A stretch of 64,000 bases of DNA from Coffea arabica. Its lineage: Eukaryota > Streptophyta > Magnoliopsida > Gentianales > Rubiaceae. The stretch is from assembly GCF_036785885.1 (NCBI RefSeq), contig NC_092312.1, forward strand, positions 23,082,001 to 23,146,000. The letters are read 5' to 3'. The translations under genes and the position numbers were made by a program. Numbering within the stretch: position 1 is the first letter of the stretch; each line of letters starts with the position of its first letter. Of the stretch, positions 51,201-62,100 are shown piece by piece. The notes under the pieces are model-generated. The model made no database searches, was not told the DNA's origin, and worked only from the letters and a program-made list of their open reading frames with translations.

Positions 51201-54200
51201 GCTTAAAGGTAGAAAAACATGCAAAGATTTCCAGACAATCCAATTTCAGGTTTAAGAGAGAAGTTAAAAACAAGTACATCCGAAGGAGCACAATCACACG
51301 AGCCAATCTGATTCAATTTAAATCAAGGTAGTAGCATATTTTTGAGTCCAGGAGTGAACGTGTCAATCATGCAACATTTTGTGGCTCGAAGTCTCTCTAG
51401 CCTGAATCTCAAAAACCCCAACTGCTTAGTCTTGAATTTTATATCAGATAAAGATAGTTCAAAGTCCTAGCTTTTGCCTTTCTTCTGATTAGATGAGTTT
51501 CTGGCACTTTGCCCAAGAAATTATCTCTAAATGCATAATATGCAAAAAATGACTTATAATCAGAGCCCAGAGCAAAGACTGGAAGAAGCATGCAATTTGC
51601 TTAACTTGATAAAAGAGCCTCTAAATGGCAAGGCAGAACATCTGCATCTTATGTGTTAGATTATACCTTTGATGGGTTAAAATTCCAGATTCATTAGCAA
51701 TTGTGTAAGCAGGTCAATCACATTCCTCAGAAATAACCAACATTTGTACATAGAACATGATATCATGAACTCATGCTTCTCTTTTCACTTCTAAAATAGA
51801 CAAGATCACTTACGCAACATTCCATGGTTCAGGACCCAAAACCCTTAGAAATGTCAGAGGATTCATAGTCCCAGCTCCAACCTGCTCAATACATCCAAAA
51901 ATAAATAAGATAAGTGCCAATCAAGGAGCTATACAAGAACATCACTTGCCCCATTCCCCATTGCCACACCACCCTTCTCAAGTGCCAAACCAAAAATTAT
52001 ATCCCCATTTTCAGAAATCTACAACAGAAGCAAAATGTATGTTTAACATATATAACATTCAAGAATGCACTTTTGCTGGCTGCTTACGGTAAAATGGTAG
52101 TCAGGAATGCCAAGAAGAATCAGCCAAAAGGGGGTATTGTGTCATTTAACAATAGTGGAGTTGAGGTGGATAAAAATACGGGCAACTATTGCGCTAATGT
52201 AATTCTAAATAATGCCCAACCCAACATTAACTGCCAGGTAACTCTGACCATCGCATTTGAAACCCATTAAAGCGACCCAAACAAAAGACAGATTTAACAA
52301 CCACTCCAAAAAGAATCAAAAGATAGAAACTTTCACAGTTGAGAAAAGTTGAAGAAGCTAAATAACCCGGAAAATTTGAAATAGTCACCTCAGTGTTACT
52401 GCATTGCATTACAGCACATCCAACTGAAGCCCAGTATTCCTGCAAGAGTATACAGAAAAGAGGACCCAGAAAAATGAATGATCTAAAAAGAGGAGGAATC
52501 AAACAACTACATCACTGCAAATGCTAAACCAAAATCAGATATTCAATATTAAAAAAAAAAACTTTCACCTAGTAAACATAAACAGACACCAGATCCATTT
52601 TCAAGAATGATTATTGTTCTATTGATGGGTGTAATTACCAATTCCAATATATTACTTGAAATATAAACAGGTCCCTTATGTCCTCATCCCTTATATTAAA
52701 CTCATAAATTAAAAAGGACTCTATTCCTATTTAAAGCATTAAGTGTGTCAACAACCAAAATTTATCTGTTTCCATTCATCAGAAACCCTACCAGAATCAT
52801 CTACCTGTGATCTCCATTTCAGGCTTTATATTTAGAAAGCATAAGTGATAATCAAGTACCATCTTAGGGAAAATGCCACTAATATCCATTTGATAGTTTA
52901 AGCTTTTTTGGTTGCAAGCTCACAATAAGCTGAATCTGGTAGGGGACAAAATTTGACTAGTCAGTCATAGCAGCAGCTTATGTTGATCATCCTAATGTGT
53001 CTCTCATTGTTCTGATCTTTATGTCTACATTTAGCAACCATAGGAACTGACCATTAACATAATCAAATCAGATAACGCATAGCATTTTACATTCAACTAT
53101 CAAGTGTGCATTCACATTCAACTCTTGTGGCTTACGTGTAAAGCTCATCAACTTGGAGCTTTAAGTAGAGAAACATAATAAAAAATAATAAAGCAACCAC
53201 TTGAAACCCGCCAAGAAAGCTTCTGCTACTCAACCCTGGGTCAGCAATATTAAAGTCTCTCTTCTAGCTGATCCATACTGCTCTTCATACAGAATCAGGA
53301 AAAAAAAAACCAAAAATAACCCAAAAAAATTAATTAACAGACTTCAGAATACCATAGACCCAAAGATAAACAATTATAAATCCATAATCAAAGATTTCTC
53401 AATGACTGAAAATTTTCCAGCTTTCTTCCTTGGAATCCCGTCAAAGAAAAGACAGATTTCAAAATAATTAACGAGAGATCGCAATGAATATAATCCAATG
53501 CACTTTTTCTTCCATCAAATTCTCTGCCTTTTCTTAAAAGAATCAAAATAAGAAAATTTGAAACACTGAAAAATAAAAAACGAGCAAAAAAGATGACTTT
53601 ATCCTTCGATCCTAGTTTCTTGAAAATTCTGAACTATTCTAGAGCTTTAAAAGAATGATACTAAAAAGAAGTAGCTAACGAACAGTACACAGGAGGAAGC
53701 TAAGGTAAGGTTGTGGGGTTTTAGAATGCCGGTTGTTCTTAGGAGAAGAAATGCGAAAGTACCACGATTTCTCCTTTTATCCCATTTTTCTTGAACCTCC
53801 ACTACTACTGCAAAAATCAAGCAAGCATGAAACAGTAGAAATTTCCCCTCCTATCCCCTTTGTCCTGAAAATCCAAAACCCAATGCAGCAAAATACCGGC
53901 AAATAAGAAGATCAAAGAAAGGAAAAAAGATTTAACTTTCTCCTCCTATCCCAGTTGCCTAAAATTCAAAAGAATGAAAATAAAACTGCAATTAAGAAAA
54001 TGCTGAATCATAATGGGCATTGTTAGTTAGAATAAGTAAAGCTGACCTGAAGGCGCTGAATGGCTTGTTGAAAATTGGGAACAGATGATGATTTCTTGGG
54101 ATGGTTTTGTGAATCGTTCGGAGGTTCTGTTGATGGGGAATCTTGAGACACGGAAGAAGAATTGGTGCTGCTTAACGCCGCAGAAGAAGAAGCTATGGTT

Positions 54201-54352
54201 CTCTTGAAGAAAAGGAACTGCTGCTGCTGCTGCTGCTGCCTGATGCTAGTGAAAAAACGACTTGGGCTTGCTCTGGTAAGAAGAAAAGAGAGGTGAGGTT
54301 TGCGATGGGCTTTGAGAATGCAGGTTACCAGGGGCAGTGCCAGAACAGCCAT
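30210..54352 (-). CDS. EDD1: Organellar glycyl-tRNA synthetase, fused alpha/beta (EDD1 type)
   Basis: Charges tRNA-Gly with glycine for plastid and probably mitochondrial translation; Arabidopsis EDD1 loss is embryo-lethal. 36 exons, gene order: 54352-54047, 52439-52389, 51881-51814, 51116-51035, 50917-50854, 50489-50434, 50164-50087, 49921-49847, 49771-49701, 47608-47492, 47390-47289, 46972-46846, 46611-46528, 46225-46139, 44270-44169, 43682-43619, 43332-43277, 42567-42496, 41611-41529, 40784-40736, 40610-40548, 40438-40349, 40262-40176, 39553-39482, 39372-39314, 39101-39008, 38539-38321, 37472-37378, 37148-37058, 36984-36880, 36699-36661, 35156-35067, 34141-34040, 32387-32306, 32114-32029, 30308-30210. 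They sum to 3267 nt (1088 aa; Arabidopsis ~1067) with consistent phases and no stop. Residues 1-~85 are a transit peptide with seven Gln. The bacterial GlyQ-like alpha part carries motif 2 (~142-169, [17 protein letters not shown]) and motif 3 (YGLERI, Arg254). The GlyS-like beta part starts ~400 ([10 protein letters not shown], 409-418) and ends in the DALR-type tRNA-binding tail. One intron has a GC donor; the rest are GT-AG. A hAT-like element sits in the intron at 32388-34039. Confidence 0.95.
31219..31247. repeat. (AAT)n microsatellite in the last synthetase intron
   Basis: About nine to ten AAT units within the intron between 32028 and 30309 of the glycyl-tRNA synthetase gene. The 76-codon minus-strand frame across it is fortuitous. 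Confidence 0.9.
32637..33463. mobile_element. hAT-like non-autonomous element in a synthetase intron
   Basis: 827 bp flanked by the direct repeat GTTGTATCT (32628-32636 and 33464-33472); hAT elements make 8-bp duplications, here TTGTATCT. Termini are ACAGGTGGCAAA (left) and, inverted, CTAGAGGTGTCAAA (right), like the widespread plant hAT-type AGGGGTGTCAA ends. Subterminal regions are packed with both orientations of TACCCATTTATACCC and GGGTAACCCA motifs. No transposase is visible. It lies in the intron between 34039 and 32388 and does not disturb the exons. Confidence 0.8.
34560..34830 (+). repeat. Short direct repeats in a synthetase intron
   Basis: ATATTGGACATAGTGACAAA occurs near 34612 and again near 34663, each preceded by a GATCAGRAGGGAGTACA segment. 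Further on, AAGGACTTGATTAAAGTTTT occurs near 34750 and 34798, with ACAACATGAGAATG both before and after. The intron (32388-34039 and 34142-35066 flank the exon at 34040-34141) appears to have grown by local duplication. Confidence 0.6.
37681..37788 (+). repeat. 56-bp tandem duplication in a synthetase intron
   Basis: Two adjacent units begin TGCTAAAAGAGGCAGTAGC and continue through ATCATGTTTGGAATAGTGAA, with a few substitutions towards the end. Located in the intron between 38320 and 37473. Confidence 0.85.
39161..39282 (+). repeat. 61-bp near-perfect tandem duplication in a synthetase intron
   Basis: Unit 39161-39221 (starts TAAGATACACTATTATAGCC) is repeated immediately at 39222-39282 with only one difference seen (CAATC versus CAAAC). 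It lies just outside the exons at 39101-39008 and 39372-39314. The near-identity implies a recent event. Confidence 0.92.
45547..45604 (+). repeat. 29-bp tandem duplication in a synthetase intron
   Basis: AATCATGCAACGATYACAGC begins two adjacent 29-bp units (45547-45575, 45576-45604) that differ at one position. Located in the intron between 46138 and 44271. Confidence 0.9.
50918..51034 (-). other. GC-AG intron of the glycyl-tRNA synthetase gene
   Basis: The 117-bp intron begins GCTAGT (after CAG) and ends ATATCAG. The reading frame of the flanking exons, which encode the conserved TQFQ / VILKPDPG join, needs this exact boundary, and no GT within a few bases keeps the frame. GC donors are a known minor U2-type class in plants. 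Confidence 0.8.
54218..54238 (-). repeat. (CAG)7 coding microsatellite in the synthetase transit peptide
   Basis: Seven consecutive CAG codons on the coding strand encode residues 39-45 (Gln) of the synthetase presequence. A length-variable tract in a cleaved targeting peptide would be tolerated. Confidence 0.9.
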
Positions 54353-55033
54353 GCTTGCCTTTCTATGGGAAACTGTAACCGAACTTGAAAGGATGAGGTG
54401 GGAGAGGGAAGTGGGGGAGATGAAGGGGTCTGGCAGCAGGGTCCGCAGGGTAAGGGGCTGGAAGGATTTTCGGGTTCATCTTGAGATATGTCGACAGAAG
54501 AGGGGCGTTGCAGTCAAAAGGAGCCTCTAGATGTTCTTTTCAATTTAACCCTTCGGATTCTGGTGAATATCTACTTTGGTCTAATTCATGCTCTTTTTTT
54601 AGTGGTAATTGCATATATATCATGTTAATTGAATTTAAAATTAAGAGCTGCATAAATACTTATATGGATCTAAGTTTAAATAAAAAAAATTGAAAAGTCA
54701 CTTTTATGTATGAAATTCCCCATTGCAAAGTTGCTTAGGTTTTTTAACATGTCTAGATGATCGGAGGTAAAAAGGTGAAAATAAATATTATAACAAAGGT
54801 TCTCACTCATATTATGTGTTGTTTATTTATTTCTATTTAGTTGTTAAGGCTCTCACTCACATTATGTGTTACAATTTTTTTTTTTACTATGATGTGTCAT
54901 ATCATATTTTTTTTGTTTTTATCCAAATTTGATACAACATAACATTATTATAAGAAGTTTTTTTTTATTTTGTAAACAAATTTCTTGACAGCTTGTTCGA
55001 GAAAACCATACATTAACTACAAAGAGCACACCT
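54353..55033. other. Upstream region of the glycyl-tRNA synthetase gene
   Basis: Presumed 5' UTR and promoter of the minus-strand synthetase gene next to 54352. The open frames at 54300-54693 (plus) are antisense or upstream shadows. At about 54798-54873 there is a short imperfect repeat (CTCACTCAYATTATGTGTT twice). No TATA box assigned. Confidence 0.45.
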
Positions 55034-55042
55034 TAAAATATA

Positions 55043-55947
55043 GAGATAATTTCATAAATTTTCCCTAAGATTTCTGATTATTTCACTAGCTTCCCTCTAG
55101 ATCTCAAAATTACACTAACCTCCATTGAAATTAATTATCTTGTAATATTTAGACTCAATCAATAATTAAATAGTGATATTAGAAGAGAAAAGATGATATA
55201 ATTCCATGATTTCCATCATTCACCTCATCTGCTACATTATTTAATTAATTTAATACTAACCCATACATTAAGAAAAACACTAAAATTTGCTGTTTGCCAT
55301 TAGAAATCAAATCACACATATCATCAAAAAATAGTATATTTTTTCATATTTTTCACTTAATATAAGATTTAAATTACCTTTTTTAGTTATATGCCAATTA
55401 CCAAATACGATCAACAATAAATAATCAAAAAATTTGCAACCAAAATAGGACAAAGAACAAATTTTAATATCGTAAATATTCTCATCAACGTATTAAGATT
55501 AGTTACTAAAATTTTTACAATATTAAAGCTCGCTTTTTATAATATTTTGGTTACATGTTGTATTGGTTGTTTGTTATTGTTCTTGTTTGACAAATCTGCA
55601 ATAGATTTCGTAATTGAAAAGTGCAATTTTGATCTTACATTAAGTGAAATATATAAAATGATATACTATTTTTTGATGCCACAAATGATTAAATCCCTAA
55701 TGATAAAAAGCAAATTTTAGTTTTTTTTAATGTATGGGTTTTGTATTAAATTAACTAAATAATATAGTAGATCAAAGGTAATGATGGAATCATCATCTTT
55801 TCTCTCCCAATATCACTTTTTAATTATTGATTGGATCTAAATGTTACAAGAAAATCAACCTCAACGGAGATTAGTGTAATTTTTGAAACCCTGAGGGAGG
55901 CTAGTGAAATAGTTAGAAACCTCATGGGAGGTTTCTGAAATTATCCC
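55043..55947. mobile_element. Mutator-like non-autonomous element with perfect 9-bp target duplication, family B copy 2
   Basis: 905 bp. The ends GAGATAATTTCATAAATTTT and, inverted, GGGATAATTTCAGAAACCTC continue as inverted copies for about 85-90 bp through TTTCACTAGCYTCCCTC and TTACACTAAYCTCC. The element is bounded by exact copies of TAAAATATA (55034-55042 and 55948-55956). Long TIRs and a 9-bp duplication define a Mutator-type (MULE) element. The AT-rich interior shows no transposase, so it depends on a source elsewhere. Confidence 0.88.
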
Positions 55948-55956
55948 TAAAATATA

Positions 55957-56575
55957 AAATTGGACACATGTTTGGTTTCAATAAAAATTCTCCAGATGGG
56001 TACAATTAGTCTGACTGAATAGCAAAACAGGCAGAGCAGCTCTTTCTTTTCGTGCATGGATGCCCATTCTATTGTCTATCAGAAAAAATCGAAGCAGCAA
56101 TGAAGGCTAGCCAGTTTTCTGCAGTGTGGCTTAGGTTGCTCGAGGCTGAAAACAGTTGAAGGTTTACATGTCTATATTTTCTCCAATCCACCCTACATTT
56201 CCATTTTTAGTTCTCTGGATACTTGCAGATTTGGACTTGATCATTTGGCTCATTTAAAAGATCGATAATATGCAATGCTCACAACATGAGAACAAAAATA
56301 GTGGATCTGCTTGTCCGTGTGCATTGTGATCCAATCCTGATGCTGTTACTACTAAAAGAGCATTGTCTACCCGTATGGTCCTTTCACCAAATTTGTCCTC
56401 CCGTGATTTGGTTCTGACTTTCACGCATTTAAAGATATTCAGTCTCCACAAGTTTGACTACTATTAATATGCTGTGCCTTTTGAACAATTTGATTCTACA
56501 ATGAAATGCTCCTGCCCGTCTATATCAAATAGAAGTTTCCTTTCTATTAAAATCCCTTTTTGCGTTGTAAATTAG
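55957..56575. other. Intergenic, no gene recognised
   Basis: No protein family or RNA gene recognised. The open frame at 56254-56451 (minus, 65 codons) has no support. Confidence 0.45.
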
Positions 56576-56732
56576 GTTTGGATAGAGTATTATTTGGAAT
56601 AATTACTGTAACATTTTTTTGTGATGTGATGTATGTGAGATAAAAAGGTAATTAGGAATATAAAAAGATGGGTTGGAGAATATGTTTATGATGCAAGCGA
56701 AATATTATTTGAGATATTTGTGTTATCCAAAC
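56576..56732 (+). mobile_element. MITE family A, reference-like copy
   Basis: 157 bp. Termini GTTTGGATAGAGTATTATTT and, inverted, GTTTGGATAACACAAATATC; the shared TIR is GTTTGGATA. Core TTTTGTGATGTGATGTATGT, TAAAAAGGTAATTAGGAATA and GTTTATGATGCAAGCGAAAT is shared with the copies at 18552, 28804 and 60113. No coding capacity. Confidence 0.8.
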
Positions 56733-56901
56733 ACTCCCCGGCCGGGATTCAAATTCCATTTGAAATAAAAAAAAAATCCAAAAAATATGACAGAACATCC
56801 GTTTGATTTAGTTGGATTTGTAAAACTGCTAGCCCCTATACAGTCATTTTAACCTTCTCCTTCCCCTCCCTGTAAAATAGAATTTATTAGATTATATAAA
56901 T

Positions 56902-57740
56902 GGGCCTGTTTGGAACCTGAGTTTTTTGGGAGTTTGTCTAAAACTTTACTGTAGTGCACTGTAGAAGTTTTTGAAAAAATTTTGTTGAAATTTTGTAAGG
57001 TGAAAAATTTTTTTTTCTTTTTTTTCCTTTCCTTTTTTTTTCTTTTTTTTTTTCTCTTTCCCTTTCTTTTTCTTTTTCTTTTCTTTCCTCTCTTTTTCTT
57101 CTTCTTCTTCTTCCCCATCACCTGCGCACCCCCAGTAGCAACTCCACCTCCCAGCTGCTCCGCCTTCCCCCTCCCCCCACCACCCCTCTCTCCCCTGCCG
57201 CCCCCATCTGCGTCGCCCCCCTCTGCCCCTTCCCCCTCCGCCCGCCTTTCCCCTCCCCCCTCCGCCCCCCTCTGCCCCTTTCCCCTGCGCCTCTTCCGCC
57301 GCCTCCCTCGCCGCCCCCGTCTGCTCGTTCCCCGTCCCCCCTCGCCACCCCCTCTGCCCCGCCTTCGCCCTTTCTCCCGCTGCTCCTTCCCCCTCTGCCC
57401 TCCTCGCCGCCCCCCTTTGCGTCGGACGTAGAAAGAAAAAAAAAAAAAGGACAAGAGAGGATGATGGCAGAGGAGGAAGAGGGGAAGAGGGAAAAAAAGG
57501 GGGGGGAAAATTCTTGTCCGGCACCGGCACCGGAAATTGGTGACGGAGCTGGCAATGGAGGTGGTGGTGGGGGAGGAAGAAGAAGAAAAGGGGAAGGAAA
57601 TTTTTTTTTTTTGTGTTTTGGATATTTTAAATGTGTAGGTTAAAAACTTTTGATAAATTTTTTGGGGTTTTTGTAGCAAACGTTATTAAAAAACTAGTTT
57701 TATACAAACTTGGTAAAAAATCAAGCTTCCAAACAGGGCC
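56902..57740. mobile_element. GGGCCTGTTTGG-ended element with GC-rich pyrimidine/purine core
   Basis: 839 bp. Ends GGGCCTGTTTGGAA and, inverted, GGCCCTGTTTGGAAG, followed inward by similar GAGTTTTTTGGGAGTTTGT / GATTTTTTACCAAGTTTGT stretches. AAT lies just outside both ends, a possible 3-bp target duplication as in PIF/Harbinger (Tourist-like) elements. The interior is exceptional: ~57008-57430 is almost pure pyrimidine on this strand, passing from T/C tracts into a GC-rich CCCCTCTGCCCC-type minisatellite, and 57433-57605 is almost pure purine. Long arginine/glycine- or proline-rich open frames on both strands (up to 276 codons) are by-products of this composition and are not called genes. Confidence 0.65.
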
Positions 57741-58879
57741 AATATTATCGTTGCATTTTAAAAAAAAGTATCAAAAGGAAGAAAAAAAGGAAAAATTATT
57801 CGACAAAGTGGGTAAAATTTATCCTTGTACTCCGCCAATAATTACTCTGACAGTCCGATTCAAGACCAAAAAAAAAAAAAAAAAAAGGAGAGAAAGAGAG
57901 AGAGAGAGAGAGAGGCCAAGCGGCACTCGGGACCGTTCTTTAGCGGCTATCTCATGGAAGCACGCATGGTCCTACAGATGCATCTAAGAAACTAGCCATG
58001 TACAATGAATCTACAACACTCTAAAACATTTTAAAAAAAAAAAGTGCTAGTCTTAACTCTATGCCGAAAGATGAGGAAAATCACTAGAGTTTCCACCTGT
58101 AGTAATGTACACAACATTCCTTAATCCTTATAGAGTAATATATATAAAATTTAAGTTTAATGGTCATAAATAATTTACGTGATATTTGGATTATGAATTG
58201 TCAAGAGTTTTTGAAAAAAAAAATTATTATGACAATTGATAAGGTGTGATGTATATTAGGTCAAAAAATAATTGAGAAATATGTAAAAAAAAATTTATGA
58301 AAAATATAGAATTGATTTTTTTCTAGAAAATTAAAATTTAAATAAGTCCATTATTTCGCCGCAATAGTTTAAATTGAGATTATACATATATTTTGCTGTC
58401 TAACAATTATATAATATCGTCGAGGTGATTTGCATGCTAATTTGTAGAGATATCAAATAAGATATACATGGCGCTTTTGTGTCAAAAACACAAAATTTAA
58501 TATATTTTTTTGTTATTTTAATTATTTTTTTATTTCACGTATATCATATCATAAAAATATTATAATAATTATTTTAAATAAATTCTTATCCAAATATCAA
58601 ATTCAAATTTCAAATCCTGCGTCTGTCTCACACACACAGTTACGAATGAAAAGGATAAAGATGAAATACATTAGAAAAAAACAAAAAGAAAAGATTTACA
58701 TGCATAATTAATCATATGATGGCCAGTTAAAAATCGGAGTACAGTTTGACATCAGACACTACGCAATTTTACTGTTTTTGTTACAGTGGAGTGGAGGCCA
58801 ATGTCACAGAAAGGACAGCGTCAATAATACCTAATGGTAATAAAGTAAAAAAAGAAAAGAGTCAGGGGAACAGGAGCAC
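57741..58879. other. Intergenic, decayed MITEs and simple repeats
   Basis: Contains an A tract followed by a GA microsatellite (57897-57914). Two decayed relatives of MITE family A lie near 58183-58325 and 58490-58602 (TTTCACGTATATCATATCAT ... TTATCCAAAT). No gene recognised. Confidence 0.4.
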
Positions 58880-59156
58880 ACGAGCTCCACTCCATATAAC
58901 AGCGACAATAAATTCGGGACATTGGGATTAGGTTCGCTCGCCTTCTTCACTCTCTCTCTCCAAACAGTCACTCTATTGCGGCTAGGGTTTCACCAAACCC
59001 TGCTCTCCCTCTGTTTCTCTGGTTTCTCTTCTTCGATAGTATAGATCGATAATATATTGATACACAATGGATATACTGTTCATTAATCTTTCTTGAAAAA
59101 GGTCCGGTCGAAAAGGAAGTCGAGGGGGTTTTGTGGGTTGGTTTTGATAGTTGAAA
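58880..59156 (+). promoter_or_regulatory. Promoter and 5' leader of the RGG-box gene
   Basis: A telo-box (TAGGGTTT, 58983-58990), common near start sites of plant translation-related genes, lies in a CT-rich leader (CTTCACTCTCTCTCTCC near 58943). A weak TATA-like CATATAAC lies near 58894. Initiation would then fall near 58925-58935, leaving about 225 nt of 5' UTR. Prediction from motifs and position only. Confidence 0.4.
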
Positions 59157-62100
59157 ATGGCGACTTTAAACCCATTTGATTTACTGGGAGATGATGACAC
59201 TGAAGACCCATCACAGCTGATTGCTGCTCAGAAGGCTCCTGTGGCCGCAGCTAAGAAAACCCCGGCTCCTGCAGCTTCTCAGCAGCAGCAATCCAAGCCG
59301 GCGGCTAAGCTTCCTTCCAAGCCGCTCCCTCCAACTCAAGCTGGTTAGCTTTCCTTTTTCGTTTCTTCGTCTTTTTTTTTTTTTTTTACCCTTTTGAGTA
59401 TCTTATTTGTTTTGCACACTTTTGTATTGAAGCTTTAATGGGCTTAGGGGTTTTTATACTTCAATGGTATTTAGTGAGAAAGCAACAAGGAAGAATGATA
59501 ACAGTTCTCTTTAGAATTTGAAATGGAAGAGCTTTTTTTTTTTTAGAAGATAATTATTGGCCGTTGAGTTGATATGAAATGCAAAGGAACAGATAAAATT
59601 TTGAATTTTGCTCTAATTTGTACACGTTATTTTTGGCTACCGTTGATTTTTTTCTCTTCTTTTTTATTTACTTTTTTCAAAATAGAGCATTTGTGCTCCA
59701 GGAGATGCCCGCTAGTATTTATTTTAGCACAGGTTTTTGTCTTGTTTAACATCATTTCTAGTAGGAATGGGATACAATTTCTCTACACTTGAGTTAACCT
59801 TAACTTTTCCTAGTTGGTTAGTTCCAATTGGTTCGTGCAAGTAAGCAATTTTTTTAGTTAGTGCTGTGTTAGAATTGTTGGCATTACAATAGATTATTCT
59901 TTGTGCCATTTGGATGGGAAATTTTCATTTTTTGTTAGAACCATACTTCCTACTTCTCAAGAATAAGGAAATAATGATGATTGCGCTGAACAGAAGAACA
60001 TGCATGCTTTGTCAATAGTTTGACCTTAATTTTATTAATGTCTGATTTGCATATAGGAACTCATTAAAGCCTGTAGTTGCAAAAATCTTTTTTAGTTTAG
60101 GTGCACAAAAACATTTGAAATATTAATTACTGTAGTACTTTTTGTGATGTGATGTGATGTGATGTATGTGGGATAAAAGGTGGTTGAAAATATAAAAAGG
60201 TAGGTTGGAAAATGTGTTTATGATGCAAGCAAAATATAATTTTGAATAATTTCACTATCCAAACATTAATTGGTATCTTGAGTTGGTATTTATTCATTGC
60301 ATTCTTTTCTAGTGTTTGAAAATGTACTTAAAATATATCTGTTGGTATGCTTCTTTTTATAGTGAGAGAGGCAAAAGTAGAAGCTGCACACGGAGGAGGC
60401 CGTGGTGGTGGACGCGGTTATGGGCGTGGTCGTGGGGGACGTGGATTTGACAGGGACTCAGCCAACAATGAGAATGTGTTTCGGAATAGGGAGCTTTCTG
60501 GTGGTCAAGGTGCACCTGAAGATGCAGATGCTGGAAAATTTACTGAAAGGCAAGGTGGCTATGGTGGACCTCGTGGTCCTTTCCGCGGTGGTCGCCGAGG
60601 TGGTTTTAGCAATGGGGAAGTGGGTGATGGAGAACGACCACGTCGGGCTTTTGAGCGTCGCAGTGGGACAGGGCGAGGGTAATCATTTTGTTTTATCTGT
60701 TGACGAGATGAGATACTATGTTATTTTCTGTATTTTCTTGTTACAATGCTTTGATGGATCCTTTTTGTATCTGAGCTGCAATTGATGTGCAGGAATGAGA
60801 TCAAACGTGAAGGAGCTGGACGAGGGAACTGGGGAACTGAGTCTGATGAAGTTGCTCAGTGAGTATTTCTCCATTACCTTTGGCCATGTGGCATTTTTTT
60901 TAGGATAAAAGTGCTAATCTTATAGTCTGTTTGAAAATGTTACTTGTTTAATTTTGTAGTCTAAAATTTCGACACTGTTGTTATACTATCCAGGGCTGCT
61001 GAAGAAGTTAATGAAGGTGAGAAAAATCCAAATGCTGAGAAACAACCCCCAGGAGAGGAGGATACTGCAGATGGCAGTAAAGAAACTCCGGCTAATGAAT
61101 CTGAAGAGAAAGAGCCAGAGAATAAGGTGTGTACCTTCAGTAGAATGTCTGGTGCGTTTTACTTGGTTGGGTTTTTGATGATAATCTTTTTTTAATATTT
61201 TCTTTGCTGTTTCCAGTTGTATTCTTTATTGCTGGTGGAATCATGGCCTTTTGTTTTGATAAATCTGTTTAGTTGCCCTATGTAACTTGCCTTAGGGCAA
61301 GAGCTTTTCAATTCTTGATTGTTTAGAGTTTATTCATTGAGCTTTGCTTTGCCACAATAGGCTAGACTAAGAAAGATGCAGCTTGGTTTGTTTGGACACC
61401 TCCTTAAAAGATAAGCTGATGTGGTACTTTAGTAAAATGACATGGAAAGCATTTTTTTATAGAAGGAAAAGGAAAAAAATTATAACAATGTAGTCATGGG
61501 ACGGAAAGAATGTGTGAGGATGAAGTATCAAAACAAGGATGGCAGGTTACTTTTAATGGAGGGCAGAATGGAGAACATTCATGTAGCCTTCTAATTTTAT
61601 AAGAGACACCTTTTGTTTATTTACTTGTGATTTTGAAGTCCTTGGTGCTTTTATCCATGAGATTTTCTCAGTGTTTGTTTCTTAAAGTGACGCTAAGAAC
61701 TTGACCATTGTAAATAATAATGTTCTTTGACTTTATAATGGTTTAGTACTCAATATGGGTTTATCAAGTTTAAACATTCCTGTATTGTAATAGTTTTGTC
61801 TAAGACATGCTTCAGGTCCCCCATTCTTACCACACCTTAATATCTGGAACTCTCGGATCACTATAGCTGAGGTGCGCCATGTGAAAAGAGTTTTATTATC
61901 ACCCTTATCTCAAATACATAATTTGTTTCTTTACTTTTATATTGCACATTTGGTGTAGCTTCTGCATTTGATCATTATCTTTCTACTAAAGCATGACTAC
62001 AAATATTGCCTCTGTAGTTAATCGGGATCTTATTAATTGTAAATTGCTGTTTGTTTGAAAGCTAAACATATATTCTATATTTTTTCGACATTTATCAAGT

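Noticed and set aside
57118..57605. Possible CpG-island-like promoter because of high GC
   Set aside because: The GC content comes from a minisatellite inside a TIR-bounded element. No gene starts nearby, and the nearest start (59157) has its own leader and telo-box.
56849..57679. Long minus-strand open frames (276, 194 and 145 codons) and a 149-codon plus-strand frame
   Set aside because: They overlap in several frames, consist of low-complexity Arg/Gly/Lys or Pro/Phe stretches created by the pyrimidine/purine repeat, and contain no domain.
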